A DNA stretch of 7,252 nucleotides, taken from positions 1 through 7,252 of the forward strand of contig CAYUQU010000127.1 in the NCBI GenBank assembly GCA_964447015.1, given 5' to 3'. The notes under the pieces were generated by a model. That model saw only the letters and a program-made list of their open reading frames with translations. It ran no database searches and was not told where the DNA came from. Positions within the stretch are counted from its first letter, which is position 1; each line of letters starts with the position of its first letter. This stretch comes from Wandonia sp964447015. GTDB lineage: Bacteria > Bacteroidota > Bacteroidia > Flavobacteriales_D > Crocinitomicaceae. This document shows positions 1 through 6,856 of the stretch, piece by piece. A program made the position numbers and the translations under genes.

Positions 1-1859
1 CTTTCCTTGTGAATTTCATCTCCTCAAACATGAATGCGGATGTGGAGAAGAAGCAAATTATGTTGGAAGAATTGGATATCAAGAAAAGAGCACAATTGGT
101 ATTGGAGCACCTTTCTTTTGAAATTCAATTGTTGGATATGCGAAACCAAATTCACGAAAAAGTGAAAACGGATATGGATCGCCAGCAGCGTGAATATTTT
201 CTTCACCAACAAATGCGAACGATTCAAGAAGAACTTGGCGATAATCCGCAAGAGCAAGATGTAGCGGATATGCGTGAGCGCGCTTCGGTTAAATTGTGGG
301 ATGAACGTGTCGAAAAACTATTCAACAAAGAATTGGATAGGCTTCAACGCATGAATCCACAGGCAGCAGAGTACACAGTTCAGTTGAATTATTTGGACAC
401 TTTACTCGATTTGCCTTGGAATCAATACACAGAAGATAATTTAGACCTCAAACGAGCGGCTAAAATTCTAGATAGAGACCATTATGGATTGGAGAAAGTA
501 AAAGAACGAATTTTAGAATACTTAGCTGTGTTGAAACTAAAAGGGGATATGAAATCGCCTATTCTTTGCTTTTTCGGACCTCCGGGAGTGGGGAAAACTT
601 CACTCGGGAAGTCCGTGGCAGAAGCACTTGGCAGAAAATATGTTAGAATGTCTCTCGGTGGAGTTCACGACGAATCTGAAATTCGAGGTCACCGAAAAAC
701 ATACATCGGCGCAATGCCAGGACGTGTGATGCAAAGCTTGAAAAAAGCAGAAACCGCTAATCCCGTTTTTGTGTTAGATGAAATTGACAAACTTGGGCGC
801 AGTAATCACGGTGATCCATCTTCGGCCATGTTGGAGGTATTAGATCCCGAGCAAAATCACTCGTTCTACGATAATTATGTAGAAACAGAATTTGACTTAT
901 CAAAAGTGATGTTTATTGCTACAGCAAACAATTTGGCTACAATTCAAGGTCCATTGCGTGACAGAATGGAGCTTATCGAGGTGAATGGCTATACCATCGA
1001 AGAGAAAATTGAAATTGCAAAAAGACATTTGCTACCAAAGCAGTTAGAAGAGCACGGTGTCAAAAAGAGCCAGTTTTCACTAACAAAAGCGTTGTTTGAG
1101 AAAGTGGTGATTGAATATACAAACGAATCAGGAGTCCGTGGCTTGGATAGAATCATCGCCAAACTTGTGCGTAACAGAGCGAAACAAATTGCACTTGAAG
1201 AAGAATTCACTGTGAAAGTATCTGCTGCAGATATTGAAAAAATTCTTGGACCGGGTAGAGAAAGAGACCGCTCAATTACAAATGAAGTGGCTGGTGTTGT
1301 TACAGGTCTGGCTTGGACTCAGGTGGGTGGAGATATTTTGTTCATCGAATCATCAGTGACTCCAGGTAAAGGCAAACTTACATTGACTGGAAATTTAGGT
1401 GATGTCATGAAAGAATCTGCAGTAATTGCACTTGAATTTCTGAAAGCACATGCGCGTTGGTTTAAGCTTGATCCCGAGGTTTTTGACAAATGGAACGTAC
1501 ATATTCACGTACCAGAAGGTGCAACTCCAAAAGATGGGCCTTCAGCAGGAATTACCATGTTAACTTCGTTGGCATCCTTGTTTACTCAAAAACGAGTGAA
1601 GAAAGATTTGGCTATGACAGGTGAAATCACACTTCGTGGTGAGGTGCTTCCAGTTGGTGGAATTCAAGAAAAAATTCTTGCAGCTAAACGAGCAAACATC
1701 AAAGAAATTATTCTCTGTGAGAAAAATAGAAAAGATATCGAAGAAATAAAAGCTGATTATTTGACTGGTTTGAAATTTCACTATGTAAAGACAATGAAAG
1801 AAGTACTTGACATTGCTCTTACAAAAGACGATGTGAAAGAGAAAGTTATCATTAAATAA
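1..1859 (+). CDS. lon: ATP-dependent protease Lon (LonA type), 5'-truncated by the window edge
   Basis: Lon is a cytoplasmic AAA+ serine protease that unfolds and degrades misfolded and short-lived regulatory proteins. The reading frame is open from base 3, so the true start lies upstream. The GTG at 9 reads as an internal Val and is not a start. Residues below count that Val as 1. Residues ~10-130 are the helical, coiled-coil N-terminal region, including REYFLHQQMRTIQEELG. The AAA+ module has Walker A GPPGVGKTS (190-198), Walker B VFVLDEIDK (253-261), a probable arginine finger R319 in RDRMEL and sensor-2 R377 in GVRGLDR. The protease domain (~425-605) has catalytic Ser512 in KDGPSAGIT and Lys555 in GGIQEK. 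Their 43-residue spacing equals that of E. coli Ser679/Lys722. By that alignment about 165 or more N-terminal residues are missing. The C-terminus is intact, ending VIIK then TAA. An 87-bp AT-rich gap follows, with no clear terminator. The identity is certain. Confidence 0.98.
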   Translation, partial: FLVNFISSNMNADVEKKQIMLEELDIKKRAQLVLEHLSFEIQLLDMRNQIHEKVKTDMDRQQREYFLHQQMRTIQEELGDNPQEQDVADMRERASVKLWDERVEKLFNKELDRLQRMNPQAAEYTVQLNYLDTLLDLPWNQYTEDNLDLKRAAKILDRDHYGLEKVKERILEYLAVLKLKGDMKSPILCFFGPPGVGKTSLGKSVAEALGRKYVRMSLGGVHDESEIRGHRKTYIGAMPGRVMQSLKKAETANPVFVLDEIDKLGRSNHGDPSSAMLEVLDPEQNHSFYDNYVETEFDLSKVMFIATANNLATIQGPLRDRMELIEVNGYTIEEKIEIAKRHLLPKQLEEHGVKKSQFSLTKALFEKVVIEYTNESGVRGLDRIIAKLVRNRAKQIALEEEFTVKVSAADIEKILGPGRERDRSITNEVAGVVTGLAWTQVGGDILFIESSVTPGKGKLTLTGNLGDVMKESAVIALEFLKAHARWFKLDPEVFDKWNVHIHVPEGATPKDGPSAGITMLTSLASLFTQKRVKKDLAMTGEITLRGEVLPVGGIQEKILAAKRANIKEIILCEKNRKDIEEIKADYLTGLKFHYVKTMKEVLDIALTKDDVKEKVIIK

Positions 1860-1946
1860 ACGACAAAAAGTTGTAACAAATACGCAATTGTTTCGTTATG
1901 AGATATTGGAGTGATTATTGCTTTTACGAATAAAAAAGAATTGAAA

Positions 1947-3992
1947 ATGAATTTGAAATTTCTACTGATAACTTGTTTACTGGTTTTTGTTCAAAATTCT
2001 TTTGTAAATGCTCAAGATGAAGAAGATGAATCGTGCACTCCAGCTGATAAAAAGACCTTAAAGTTAATTGACAAAGCAAAGTCTACTGCGGCTCCCGAAC
2101 GATACAAAATTTTTCAGCAAGCCCAAGAAGCTGCTCCTGAAAAGGCAATGGTTTACTTTGAATATGCGACCTTAACATTTAAGGAAGCACAAGAGGCTTA
2201 CAATTCTTCTTACGACCCTTCAAAAGGAGATCGACTGATGGTGAAAGCTAAAGGTCTTTTTGAGAAAACAATTGAATTGTGTTCGGATTATCACGCTGAT
2301 ATGTATTACTATTTAGGCGGAATCTATTACATGCAGCAAGATAAGGTAACCGCTAACAGGTATTTCAAGAAATTCCTCGAATTTGAAAGTAATACTGACT
2401 CTAGATTTCCTCAAGATTATGCAGAAAAGCGTGCTGAGGTTGAAAAAATCATCGGTTCTTCAAAAAAAGAGGTTGATTTACTCTCTAACAAAGTTCCTTT
2501 TGAACCGAAAATAGTGAAGAATGTATCCACATCAAAAGACGAATTCTTTCCGATGATTTCTCCAGATAATGAGTTGATTTTCTATACACGACGTGTGGAT
2601 AGAAGTAATTTGGGAGATTTAAGATCAAGAGTACTTGAAGAATTTACCATGTCAACGCGAACAGATGCAAAGATGGACTTTGATGGGGGTAAACCTCTTC
2701 CCAATCCATTTAATGATGGCACATTTACAAATTACGGCGCAGCAACAGTTTCTGTAGATAATAAGGAAATGATTATTTGCGCATGTAAAATGGAGAATGT
2801 ACAGGGGCAAGATTACAATAACTGTGATTTGTATATAACACATTACGAAAGAGGGGAAGGGTACGACTTTACTTGGTCTGTATTGGAGAATATGGGCACG
2901 AACATTAACACAAAAGACGGTTGGGAAGGTCAGCCTTCGCTATCTGCAGATGGAAACACACTTTATTTTACAGCTGTTCGCCCAAACACACAGAAAGATG
3001 ACATTTTCGTATCTAAAAGAGGAGCTGATGGCGAATGGGGCTTGGCAGTACCTTTAGAGGGAATCAATACTCCAGGTAAAGACAAGTCACCTTTCTTACA
3101 TCAGGATAGTCAGACGCTTTATTTTGTTTCTGAGTCATCGAGTATTCGAAATGGAGTAGGGGGATTGGACATTTTCTATTCTCAAATGGATAAAGACGGC
3201 AAATGGGGGAAACCAAAAAATATTGGTTATCCAATTAATACTGATGATGACGAAATCGGTCTTTTTGTTTCTACGGATGGAAAAGATGCATATTTTTCGA
3301 GTCGCTATGGCGGGGTATGGAATATTTACACGTTCGAATTGTATAAAGAGGCTCGACCAAAACCAGTAGTCTTAGTGAAAGGTGAGTTGAAAGAATCAAA
3401 CGGTGATCCTGTAAAAGATGCCACCATTGAAATTGCATATGCTAATTCGGATAAAGTTGAACACGTCAAAGTGAATGGCGATGATGGAAAATATGCTGCG
3501 GTTATAAACATGGAAGATTCACAAGATGTAATGGTAACGGTAAAGAAAGAAGGTCATGCTTTCGATTCAAAATTGATTCAGAAAGAGGATCTTGCAAAAA
3601 GCACTTATATTAAAGAAACAGATCTTGAAGTTAGGAAAATTGAAGTGGGAGTTCCCTATACTATCAATGATATTTTGTACGCTACAAATTCGGCAGAATT
3701 GTCTCACCATTCGAAGTTTATTCTAAAGCAATTTGCACGTTTCCTAAAAGAAAATCCAACAATCAAAGTGTCTATCCAAGGACATACAGATGATATTGGT
3801 GACGACGACAAGAATATGGAACTATCAGAGCGTCGTGCTAAAGGGGTGAAAGATTATTTAGCTTCACTCGGCATCGAAACTTCTCGACTTAAGTCTGAAG
3901 GATTTGGTGAAACAAAACCTCGTGTACCAAATGATTCATATGAGAATAAAGCAAAAAACAGACGCACAGATTTTGTGATTGATTCGATGTAG
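1947..3992 (+). CDS. OmpA-family envelope protein with TPR, PD40 beta-propeller and CRD domains (PorE-like architecture)
   Basis: A complete 681-residue exported protein that probably anchors an envelope complex to peptidoglycan. I chose the ATG at 1947 because it begins a clean signal peptide (MNLKFLLITCLLVFVQNSFVNA, cleavage near 22/23). An in-frame GTG at 1911 would add 12 residues ahead of it, and its GGAG directly abuts the codon. Domains in order: acidic linker; TPR-like helices ~50-150; WD40/PD40-type propeller ~195-470 with repeated blades such as FFPMISPDNELIFYTRR (198 on), GQPSLSADGNTLYF and IGLFVSTDGKDAYF; carboxypeptidase-regulatory-like beta domain ~474-545; OmpA_C peptidoglycan-binding domain ~566-681. 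The last has GHTDD with D615 and LSERRA with R630, the pair that contacts diaminopimelate in the family, and ends in NRRTDF. This order matches the T9SS component PorE of Porphyromonas gingivalis, but paralogues with the same order are common in Bacteroidota, so I give no symbol. PorE is a lipoprotein. Here no lipobox is visible, and the first mature Cys (30) follows DES. Confidence 0.9.
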   Translation: MNLKFLLITCLLVFVQNSFVNAQDEEDESCTPADKKTLKLIDKAKSTAAPERYKIFQQAQEAAPEKAMVYFEYATLTFKEAQEAYNSSYDPSKGDRLMVKAKGLFEKTIELCSDYHADMYYYLGGIYYMQQDKVTANRYFKKFLEFESNTDSRFPQDYAEKRAEVEKIIGSSKKEVDLLSNKVPFEPKIVKNVSTSKDEFFPMISPDNELIFYTRRVDRSNLGDLRSRVLEEFTMSTRTDAKMDFDGGKPLPNPFNDGTFTNYGAATVSVDNKEMIICACKMENVQGQDYNNCDLYITHYERGEGYDFTWSVLENMGTNINTKDGWEGQPSLSADGNTLYFTAVRPNTQKDDIFVSKRGADGEWGLAVPLEGINTPGKDKSPFLHQDSQTLYFVSESSSIRNGVGGLDIFYSQMDKDGKWGKPKNIGYPINTDDDEIGLFVSTDGKDAYFSSRYGGVWNIYTFELYKEARPKPVVLVKGELKESNGDPVKDATIEIAYANSDKVEHVKVNGDDGKYAAVINMEDSQDVMVTVKKEGHAFDSKLIQKEDLAKSTYIKETDLEVRKIEVGVPYTINDILYATNSAELSHHSKFILKQFARFLKENPTIKVSIQGHTDDIGDDDKNMELSERRAKGVKDYLASLGIETSRLKSEGFGETKPRVPNDSYENKAKNRRTDFVIDSM

Positions 3993-4001
3993 TGAAGAGA
4001 T

Positions 4002-4988
4002 TTATTCAATTATTAATTTTTGTGTCATTCCATTTGCAATTACCAAATACATTCCTGTGTCTAGACTAGAAAGATTTAGTGTAATATGATTTTCATTGAA
4101 TGACTGAACTAGGTTTTGAACATTTATTTTTCTTCCTTGCATATCCAACATTATGAATTCTGCCAAATCCATGTTTTTCACCGTATGAATTACAGTGTGA
4201 TTTTTCGCGGGATTTGGGGCAAGAAACCAATCAAAATCCTTGTGTGATACCATTTCAATATTGTAAAGGGTAGATGCCCCATCATAGTCAACTTGTTTTA
4301 GTCGGTAATATGAAACGGATGAAGAAATTCGAGAATCATCTATCCATGTATAATTGACAGGTGAGCTGGTTGTTCCAGAACCTTTGACTTGACCAATTGT
4401 ACTCCAATTCTTTCCGTCATTGGATTTTAGAATCTCAAAATAGTCATTATTCAACTCTGTCAGAGTTAACCAATTTAGCTCAACGCCTAATTCTCTTTCA
4501 TTTACTTTGAAATACGCTAATTCAATTGGTAGAGCTATAGCGCAATCTAATTGAATCACCTGATGGGGGATACCAGGACCATGAATGGTTAAATCCACGC
4601 GATTACAATCCAAGTTTTCAATAGTTGCCGTTTGGCAATCGCTTGTTGGTTGCCAAGAATTCCCTCCGGAAACTCCTATTCCTTGACCACCTGAGTTAGG
4701 TAAATCAAAAAAGTTATCATTGTGGAGCCCACAAGTAATGTTTCCTTGGAGCGTATACAAACTTGCAGGGACACTCACACCTGAAAAACTAATGTCATAG
4801 TTAAATCGTACATTAAAATTATATCCATTTGGACAGTTCCCCTGAGGAGCAATAATTGCATCTAATGTTATCGCTACATTGACCGTATAATTGTCCGTTG
4901 AAAGTACACTTGTCTCAAGTGTACATTGACTGAAAGATGACAAGCTGATTAAAAGAGTTAAGGTGATTGAGGTAAAGAATTTTAACAT
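4002..4988 (-). CDS. Secreted protein with C-terminal T9SS (type A) sorting domain and Cys-rich N-terminal domain
   Basis: A 328-residue secreted or surface protein of unknown function. I place the start at the ATG ending at 4988, which gives the signal peptide MLKFFTSITLTLLISLSSFS, then Q21. Two upstream in-frame ATGs (5025-5027 and 5016-5018) fall inside or at the edge of the predicted promoter, so they are probably not translated. Residues 21-152 form an unrecognised, probably beta-rich domain carrying all six mature cysteines (22, 52, 86, 118, 128, 149), enough for three disulfides. Residues ~153-245 begin LPIELAYFKV and contain NNDYFEILKSNDGKNW and YYRLKQVDYDG, a linker module very common just before T9SS tails. 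Residues ~252-328 are the sorting domain: APNPA, DMQGR, LSSLDTGMYLV and terminal QKLIIE. T9SS cargo crosses the inner membrane by Sec and the outer membrane through the Sov/SprA translocon, usually losing this tail. The gene converges on the OmpA-family gene with 9 bp between stops. The secretion route is well supported; the activity is unknown. Confidence 0.9.
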   Translation of the reverse strand: MLKFFTSITLTLLISLSSFSQCTLETSVLSTDNYTVNVAITLDAIIAPQGNCPNGYNFNVRFNYDISFSGVSVPASLYTLQGNITCGLHNDNFFDLPNSGGQGIGVSGGNSWQPTSDCQTATIENLDCNRVDLTIHGPGIPHQVIQLDCAIALPIELAYFKVNERELGVELNWLTLTELNNDYFEILKSNDGKNWSTIGQVKGSGTTSSPVNYTWIDDSRISSSVSYYRLKQVDYDGASTLYNIEMVSHKDFDWFLAPNPAKNHTVIHTVKNMDLAEFIMLDMQGRKINVQNLVQSFNENHITLNLSSLDTGMYLVIANGMTQKLIIE

Positions 4989-5007
4989 TACAGTTGTATT
5001 TTTGTTG

Positions 5008-5036
5008 CAAAAGTACATATTTACCATGGTAACAAA
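5008..5036 (-). promoter_or_regulatory. Predicted Bacteroidota-type promoter of the T9SS cargo gene
   Basis: On the minus strand TTTG (5036-5033) is followed by a 17-bp spacer and then TACTTTTG (5015-5008). This fits the Bacteroidota sigma-factor consensus of TTTG or TTG near -33 and TAnnTTTG near -7, spaced about 17-23 bp. The expected transcription start is a few bases below 5008, leaving a short A-rich leader before the ATG at 4988. That leader has no Shine-Dalgarno sequence, as is normal in this phylum. A start there would exclude the two upstream in-frame ATGs. Confidence 0.65.
5021..5032. repeat. Perfect 12-bp palindrome in the promoter spacer
   Basis: TTACCATGGTAA is its own reverse complement. 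It occupies 12 of the 17 spacer bases between the predicted -33 and -7 elements and abuts the -33 element. A repressor or MerR-like activator site would sit here. The symmetry does not extend outward, and a 12-bp palindrome is expected about once or twice by chance in a window this size, so an operator role is only inferred from position. Confidence 0.45.
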
Positions 5037-5082
5037 AAGTGTAAATGGATAAAAAATATAATTAGCTATTGAAATGTGTGTT

Positions 5083-5133
5083 TTGTTGATTGAAAGGTGA
5101 TCTTTGTTGATTAAACGGTATCACTTGTTGATT
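5083..5133 (+). repeat. Three 9-bp direct repeats (TTGTTGATT) at exact 21-bp spacing; possible regulator-binding array
   Basis: Identical copies of TTGTTGATT begin at 5083, 5104 and 5125. Each is separated from the next by 12 bp that agree far less well (about 5/12 and 3/12 matches between neighbours). A decayed fourth unit in register begins at 5062 with TTAGCTATT and shares ATTGAAA and a following GTG with the unit at 5083. The 21-bp period is two DNA turns, so the copies lie on one helix face. The array starts about 46 bp upstream of the predicted -33 element of the T9SS cargo gene and just past the stop of the dehydrogenase gene. A 9-bp repeat with 12-bp spacing and a GTTnAT core resembles LytTR response-regulator sites. 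The alternative is a decaying 21-bp tandem duplication. The repeats are plain in the sequence; the function is inferred. Confidence 0.6.
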
Positions 5134-5152
5134 ATTTGAAAAACTCAATTCG

Positions 5153-5944
5153 TCAAACAGCACTTTGTCTGCGAATTATCTTCCAAAACAAGGCAGGGAA
5201 AAAGCGTTTGATAGTAACAACTTTAATTTCCTTGTTGCCAATTAACACTTCAATTTTATTTTGCTGAATGGCTCTTAAGATTTGATTAGCACAGATCTCT
5301 GCTGGTAAACCTGTCTCTTGATTGTGATCCATTACTCCGTGTGCTTCGCCTTTTTCGTTTAAGGCGTTGGTTGAGATAGGCGTGTTGATCTTCCCGGGAA
5401 AAACCATCGTGACTTTAATGTTATTCTTTTCTTCTTCAAGTAACAAACTCTCAAAAAAACCTTGAAGTGCGTGCTTTGAAGCAGAATATGCAGAGCGAAG
5501 AAAAAAACCGAATTTACCTGCGATACTCGAAACAGCCACAATATGTCCAGATTGCTGTTTTTGCATAATTGGTAATACTGCTTTTGTCAACGCAACTGTA
5601 CCGAAGTAATTAATCTCCATGATTTTTCGGTCTACCTCCATAGGCGTGTTCCAAGCTTCACCGCGCTGACTCACTCCACCGTTGTTAATCAAAATATCGA
5701 CACGACCATATCGTTTCACGACTTGTGCTGCCAATACTGGAAAATTATCTTGATGCTCTAAATCCAAAGGCAAGACCAAATGTGAGTCAGAATGAGGCAA
5801 CTCAGCGCAAATTTTATTGAGTTTTTCTTCTGAACGAGCCGACAAGATAACTGATGCCCCTCGCTTTGCACATTCACGCGCCAAAGCCAGTCCTATTCCT
5901 GAGGAAGCACCTGTAATCCAGATTATTTTGTTGGTGAAAGTCAT
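5153..5944 (-). CDS. Classical short-chain dehydrogenase/reductase (SDR), substrate unknown
   Basis: A 263-residue NAD(P)-dependent oxidoreductase of the classical SDR family, of normal length and complete. The Rossmann cofactor motif is TGASSGIG (11-18). Arg37 in SAR, after the second strand, suggests NADP(H) preference. D61 in the LDL segment probably contacts adenine. The structural motif reads NNGG (87-90) instead of the usual NNAG. The catalytic tetrad is N112, S140, Y153 and K157, with the standard YSASK segment. NNGGVSQRG and the overall shape recall the DHRS7-like branch, many of which act on steroid, retinoid or other lipid-like substrates; that is only a resemblance. The C-terminus has a hydrophobic, basic stretch (FPALFWKIIRR) that could touch the membrane. 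The start is the ATG ending at 5944, 4 bp after the dapD stop, so the gene is very probably translated from a dapD mRNA. No Shine-Dalgarno sequence is visible. No obvious role in lysine synthesis follows from the sequence. Confidence 0.93.
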   Translation of the reverse strand: MTFTNKIIWITGASSGIGLALARECAKRGASVILSARSEEKLNKICAELPHSDSHLVLPLDLEHQDNFPVLAAQVVKRYGRVDILINNGGVSQRGEAWNTPMEVDRKIMEINYFGTVALTKAVLPIMQKQQSGHIVAVSSIAGKFGFFLRSAYSASKHALQGFFESLLLEEEKNNIKVTMVFPGKINTPISTNALNEKGEAHGVMDHNQETGLPAEICANQILRAIQQNKIEVLIGNKEIKVVTIKRFFPALFWKIIRRQSAV

Positions 5945-5948
5945 ATAA

Positions 5949-6758
5949 TTATACTGCTACATTATGCTCTCTTAGCGCATCATTCAAAGATGTTTTCAAA
6001 TCAGTACTCGCTTTTCGTTTGCCAATAATCAATGCGCAAGGAACTTGATATTCTCCAGCAGGGAATTGCTTTGTATAACTACCCGGAATTACAACACTTC
6101 TTGCAGGAACGATTCCTTTCATTTCAACTGGTTCGCTTCCTGTTACATCAATGATTTTGGTCGATTTTGTCAGCACTACATTTGCGCCAAGAACGGCTTC
6201 CTTTTCTACACGTACACCTTCAACAACAATACAGCGTGAACCGATAAACGCATTATCTTCTATAATCACAGGAGCTGCTTGCAAAGGCTCTAACACACCA
6301 CCAATTCCAACTCCACCTGAAAGATGCACATTCTTCCCGATTTGCGCACACGATCCTACAGTCGCCCACGTGTCAACCATCGTCCCTTCATCCACATACG
6401 CACCGATATTGATATACGAAGGCATCATAATCACACCCGGAGCGACAAATGCACCATAGCGAGCTACTGCATGAGGAACTACGCGAACGCCAAGTTCTTT
6501 GTAGTTCGTTTTTAATTTCATTTTATCGTGAAATTCAAATGGGCCCACTTCTATGGTTTCCATTTGGCGAATAGGGAAATACATCACTACAGCTTTTTTC
6601 ACCCATTCGTTTACTGTCCATCCACCATTTCCATCAGGCTCAGCTACGCGAATTCTACCTTTGTCTATCTCCTCAATCACGTGCTCAATGGCCGCAATAG
6701 TTTCCTTGTCTGATAAAAGAGAACGATCTTCCCACGCTTTTTCTATTATGGTACGCAT
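5949..6758 (-). CDS. dapD: 2,3,4,5-tetrahydropyridine-2,6-dicarboxylate N-succinyltransferase
   Basis: DapD transfers succinyl from succinyl-CoA to tetrahydrodipicolinate in the succinylase branch of lysine and meso-diaminopimelate synthesis, in the cytoplasm. The 269-residue protein is full length for the family. Residues 1-90 are the helical N-terminal domain, including EPDGNGGWTVNEWVKKAV. Residues ~93-205 form the left-handed beta-helix of hexapeptide repeats, read in VRVVPHAVARYGAFVAPGVI, YINIGAYVDEGTMVDTWATV, VHLSGGVGIGGV and IGSRCIVVEGVRVEKEAVLG. The C-terminal part (~210-269) has the conserved GSYTKQFPAGEYQVPCALI. The candidate catalytic acids, by analogy with mycobacterial DapD, are in VDTW (D129) and VVEGV (E180); I place them only approximately. 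The gene has a -7 element 23 bp upstream of its ATG and is followed after 4 bp by the SDR gene. It is a confident assignment and gives the cell's route to diaminopimelate. Confidence 0.97.
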   Translation of the reverse strand: MRTIIEKAWEDRSLLSDKETIAAIEHVIEEIDKGRIRVAEPDGNGGWTVNEWVKKAVVMYFPIRQMETIEVGPFEFHDKMKLKTNYKELGVRVVPHAVARYGAFVAPGVIMMPSYINIGAYVDEGTMVDTWATVGSCAQIGKNVHLSGGVGIGGVLEPLQAAPVIIEDNAFIGSRCIVVEGVRVEKEAVLGANVVLTKSTKIIDVTGSEPVEMKGIVPARSVVIPGSYTKQFPAGEYQVPCALIIGKRKASTDLKTSLNDALREHNVAV

Positions 6759-6781
6759 ATATCTTGTCTTTAATTGAGATT

Positions 6782-6789
6782 CAAAGATA
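6782..6789 (-). promoter_or_regulatory. Predicted -7 element for the dapD-SDR operon
   Basis: The minus strand reads TATCTTTG, an exact match to the Bacteroidota -7 consensus TAnnTTTG, 23 bp before the dapD ATG at 6758. I found no TTG at the usual 17-23 bp upstream, so the -33 half is weak or absent. The position, in the 98-bp gap between dapD and the gene upstream of it, suits the start of a dapD-SDR transcript. Confidence 0.5.
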
Positions 6790-6856
6790 ACAGAATGTTA
6801 GAAAATATGAGGTACTTGTATTGAGTAGCTTTAAATTCTCAGTATTTGGTGCTCTT

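Noticed and set aside
24..257. A 77-codon minus-strand open frame opposite lon (others lie at 989-1210 and 1560-1781)
   Set aside because: The opposite strand encodes well-conserved Lon domains throughout; these frames show no motifs and no promoter.
1875..1892. Small inverted repeat AACAA/TTGTT after lon as an intrinsic terminator
   Set aside because: The stem is only 5 A/T-rich base pairs around 8 bases and is not followed by a run of T.
1911..1946. GTG at 1911 as the start of the OmpA-family protein
   Set aside because: It would put a 12-residue polar extension before a complete signal peptide, and the nearby GGAG overlaps the codon, leaving no spacing for ribosome binding.
4989..5027. 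Longer N-terminus for the T9SS cargo protein from the ATG at 5027
   Set aside because: The extra 13 residues precede a complete signal peptide, and that ATG lies within the palindrome between the predicted promoter elements.
5083..5133. Short CRISPR array or replication iterons
   Set aside because: Repeats of 9 bp with 12-bp spacers are far too short for CRISPR, there are no cas genes, and no initiator gene or AT-rich unwinding region supports an origin.
6151..6459. A 102-codon open frame on the plus strand inside dapD
   Set aside because: It is antisense to a conserved full-length dapD, has no recognisable domain, and its low-complexity Thr/Pro/Ile content is what antisense reading of dapD would give.
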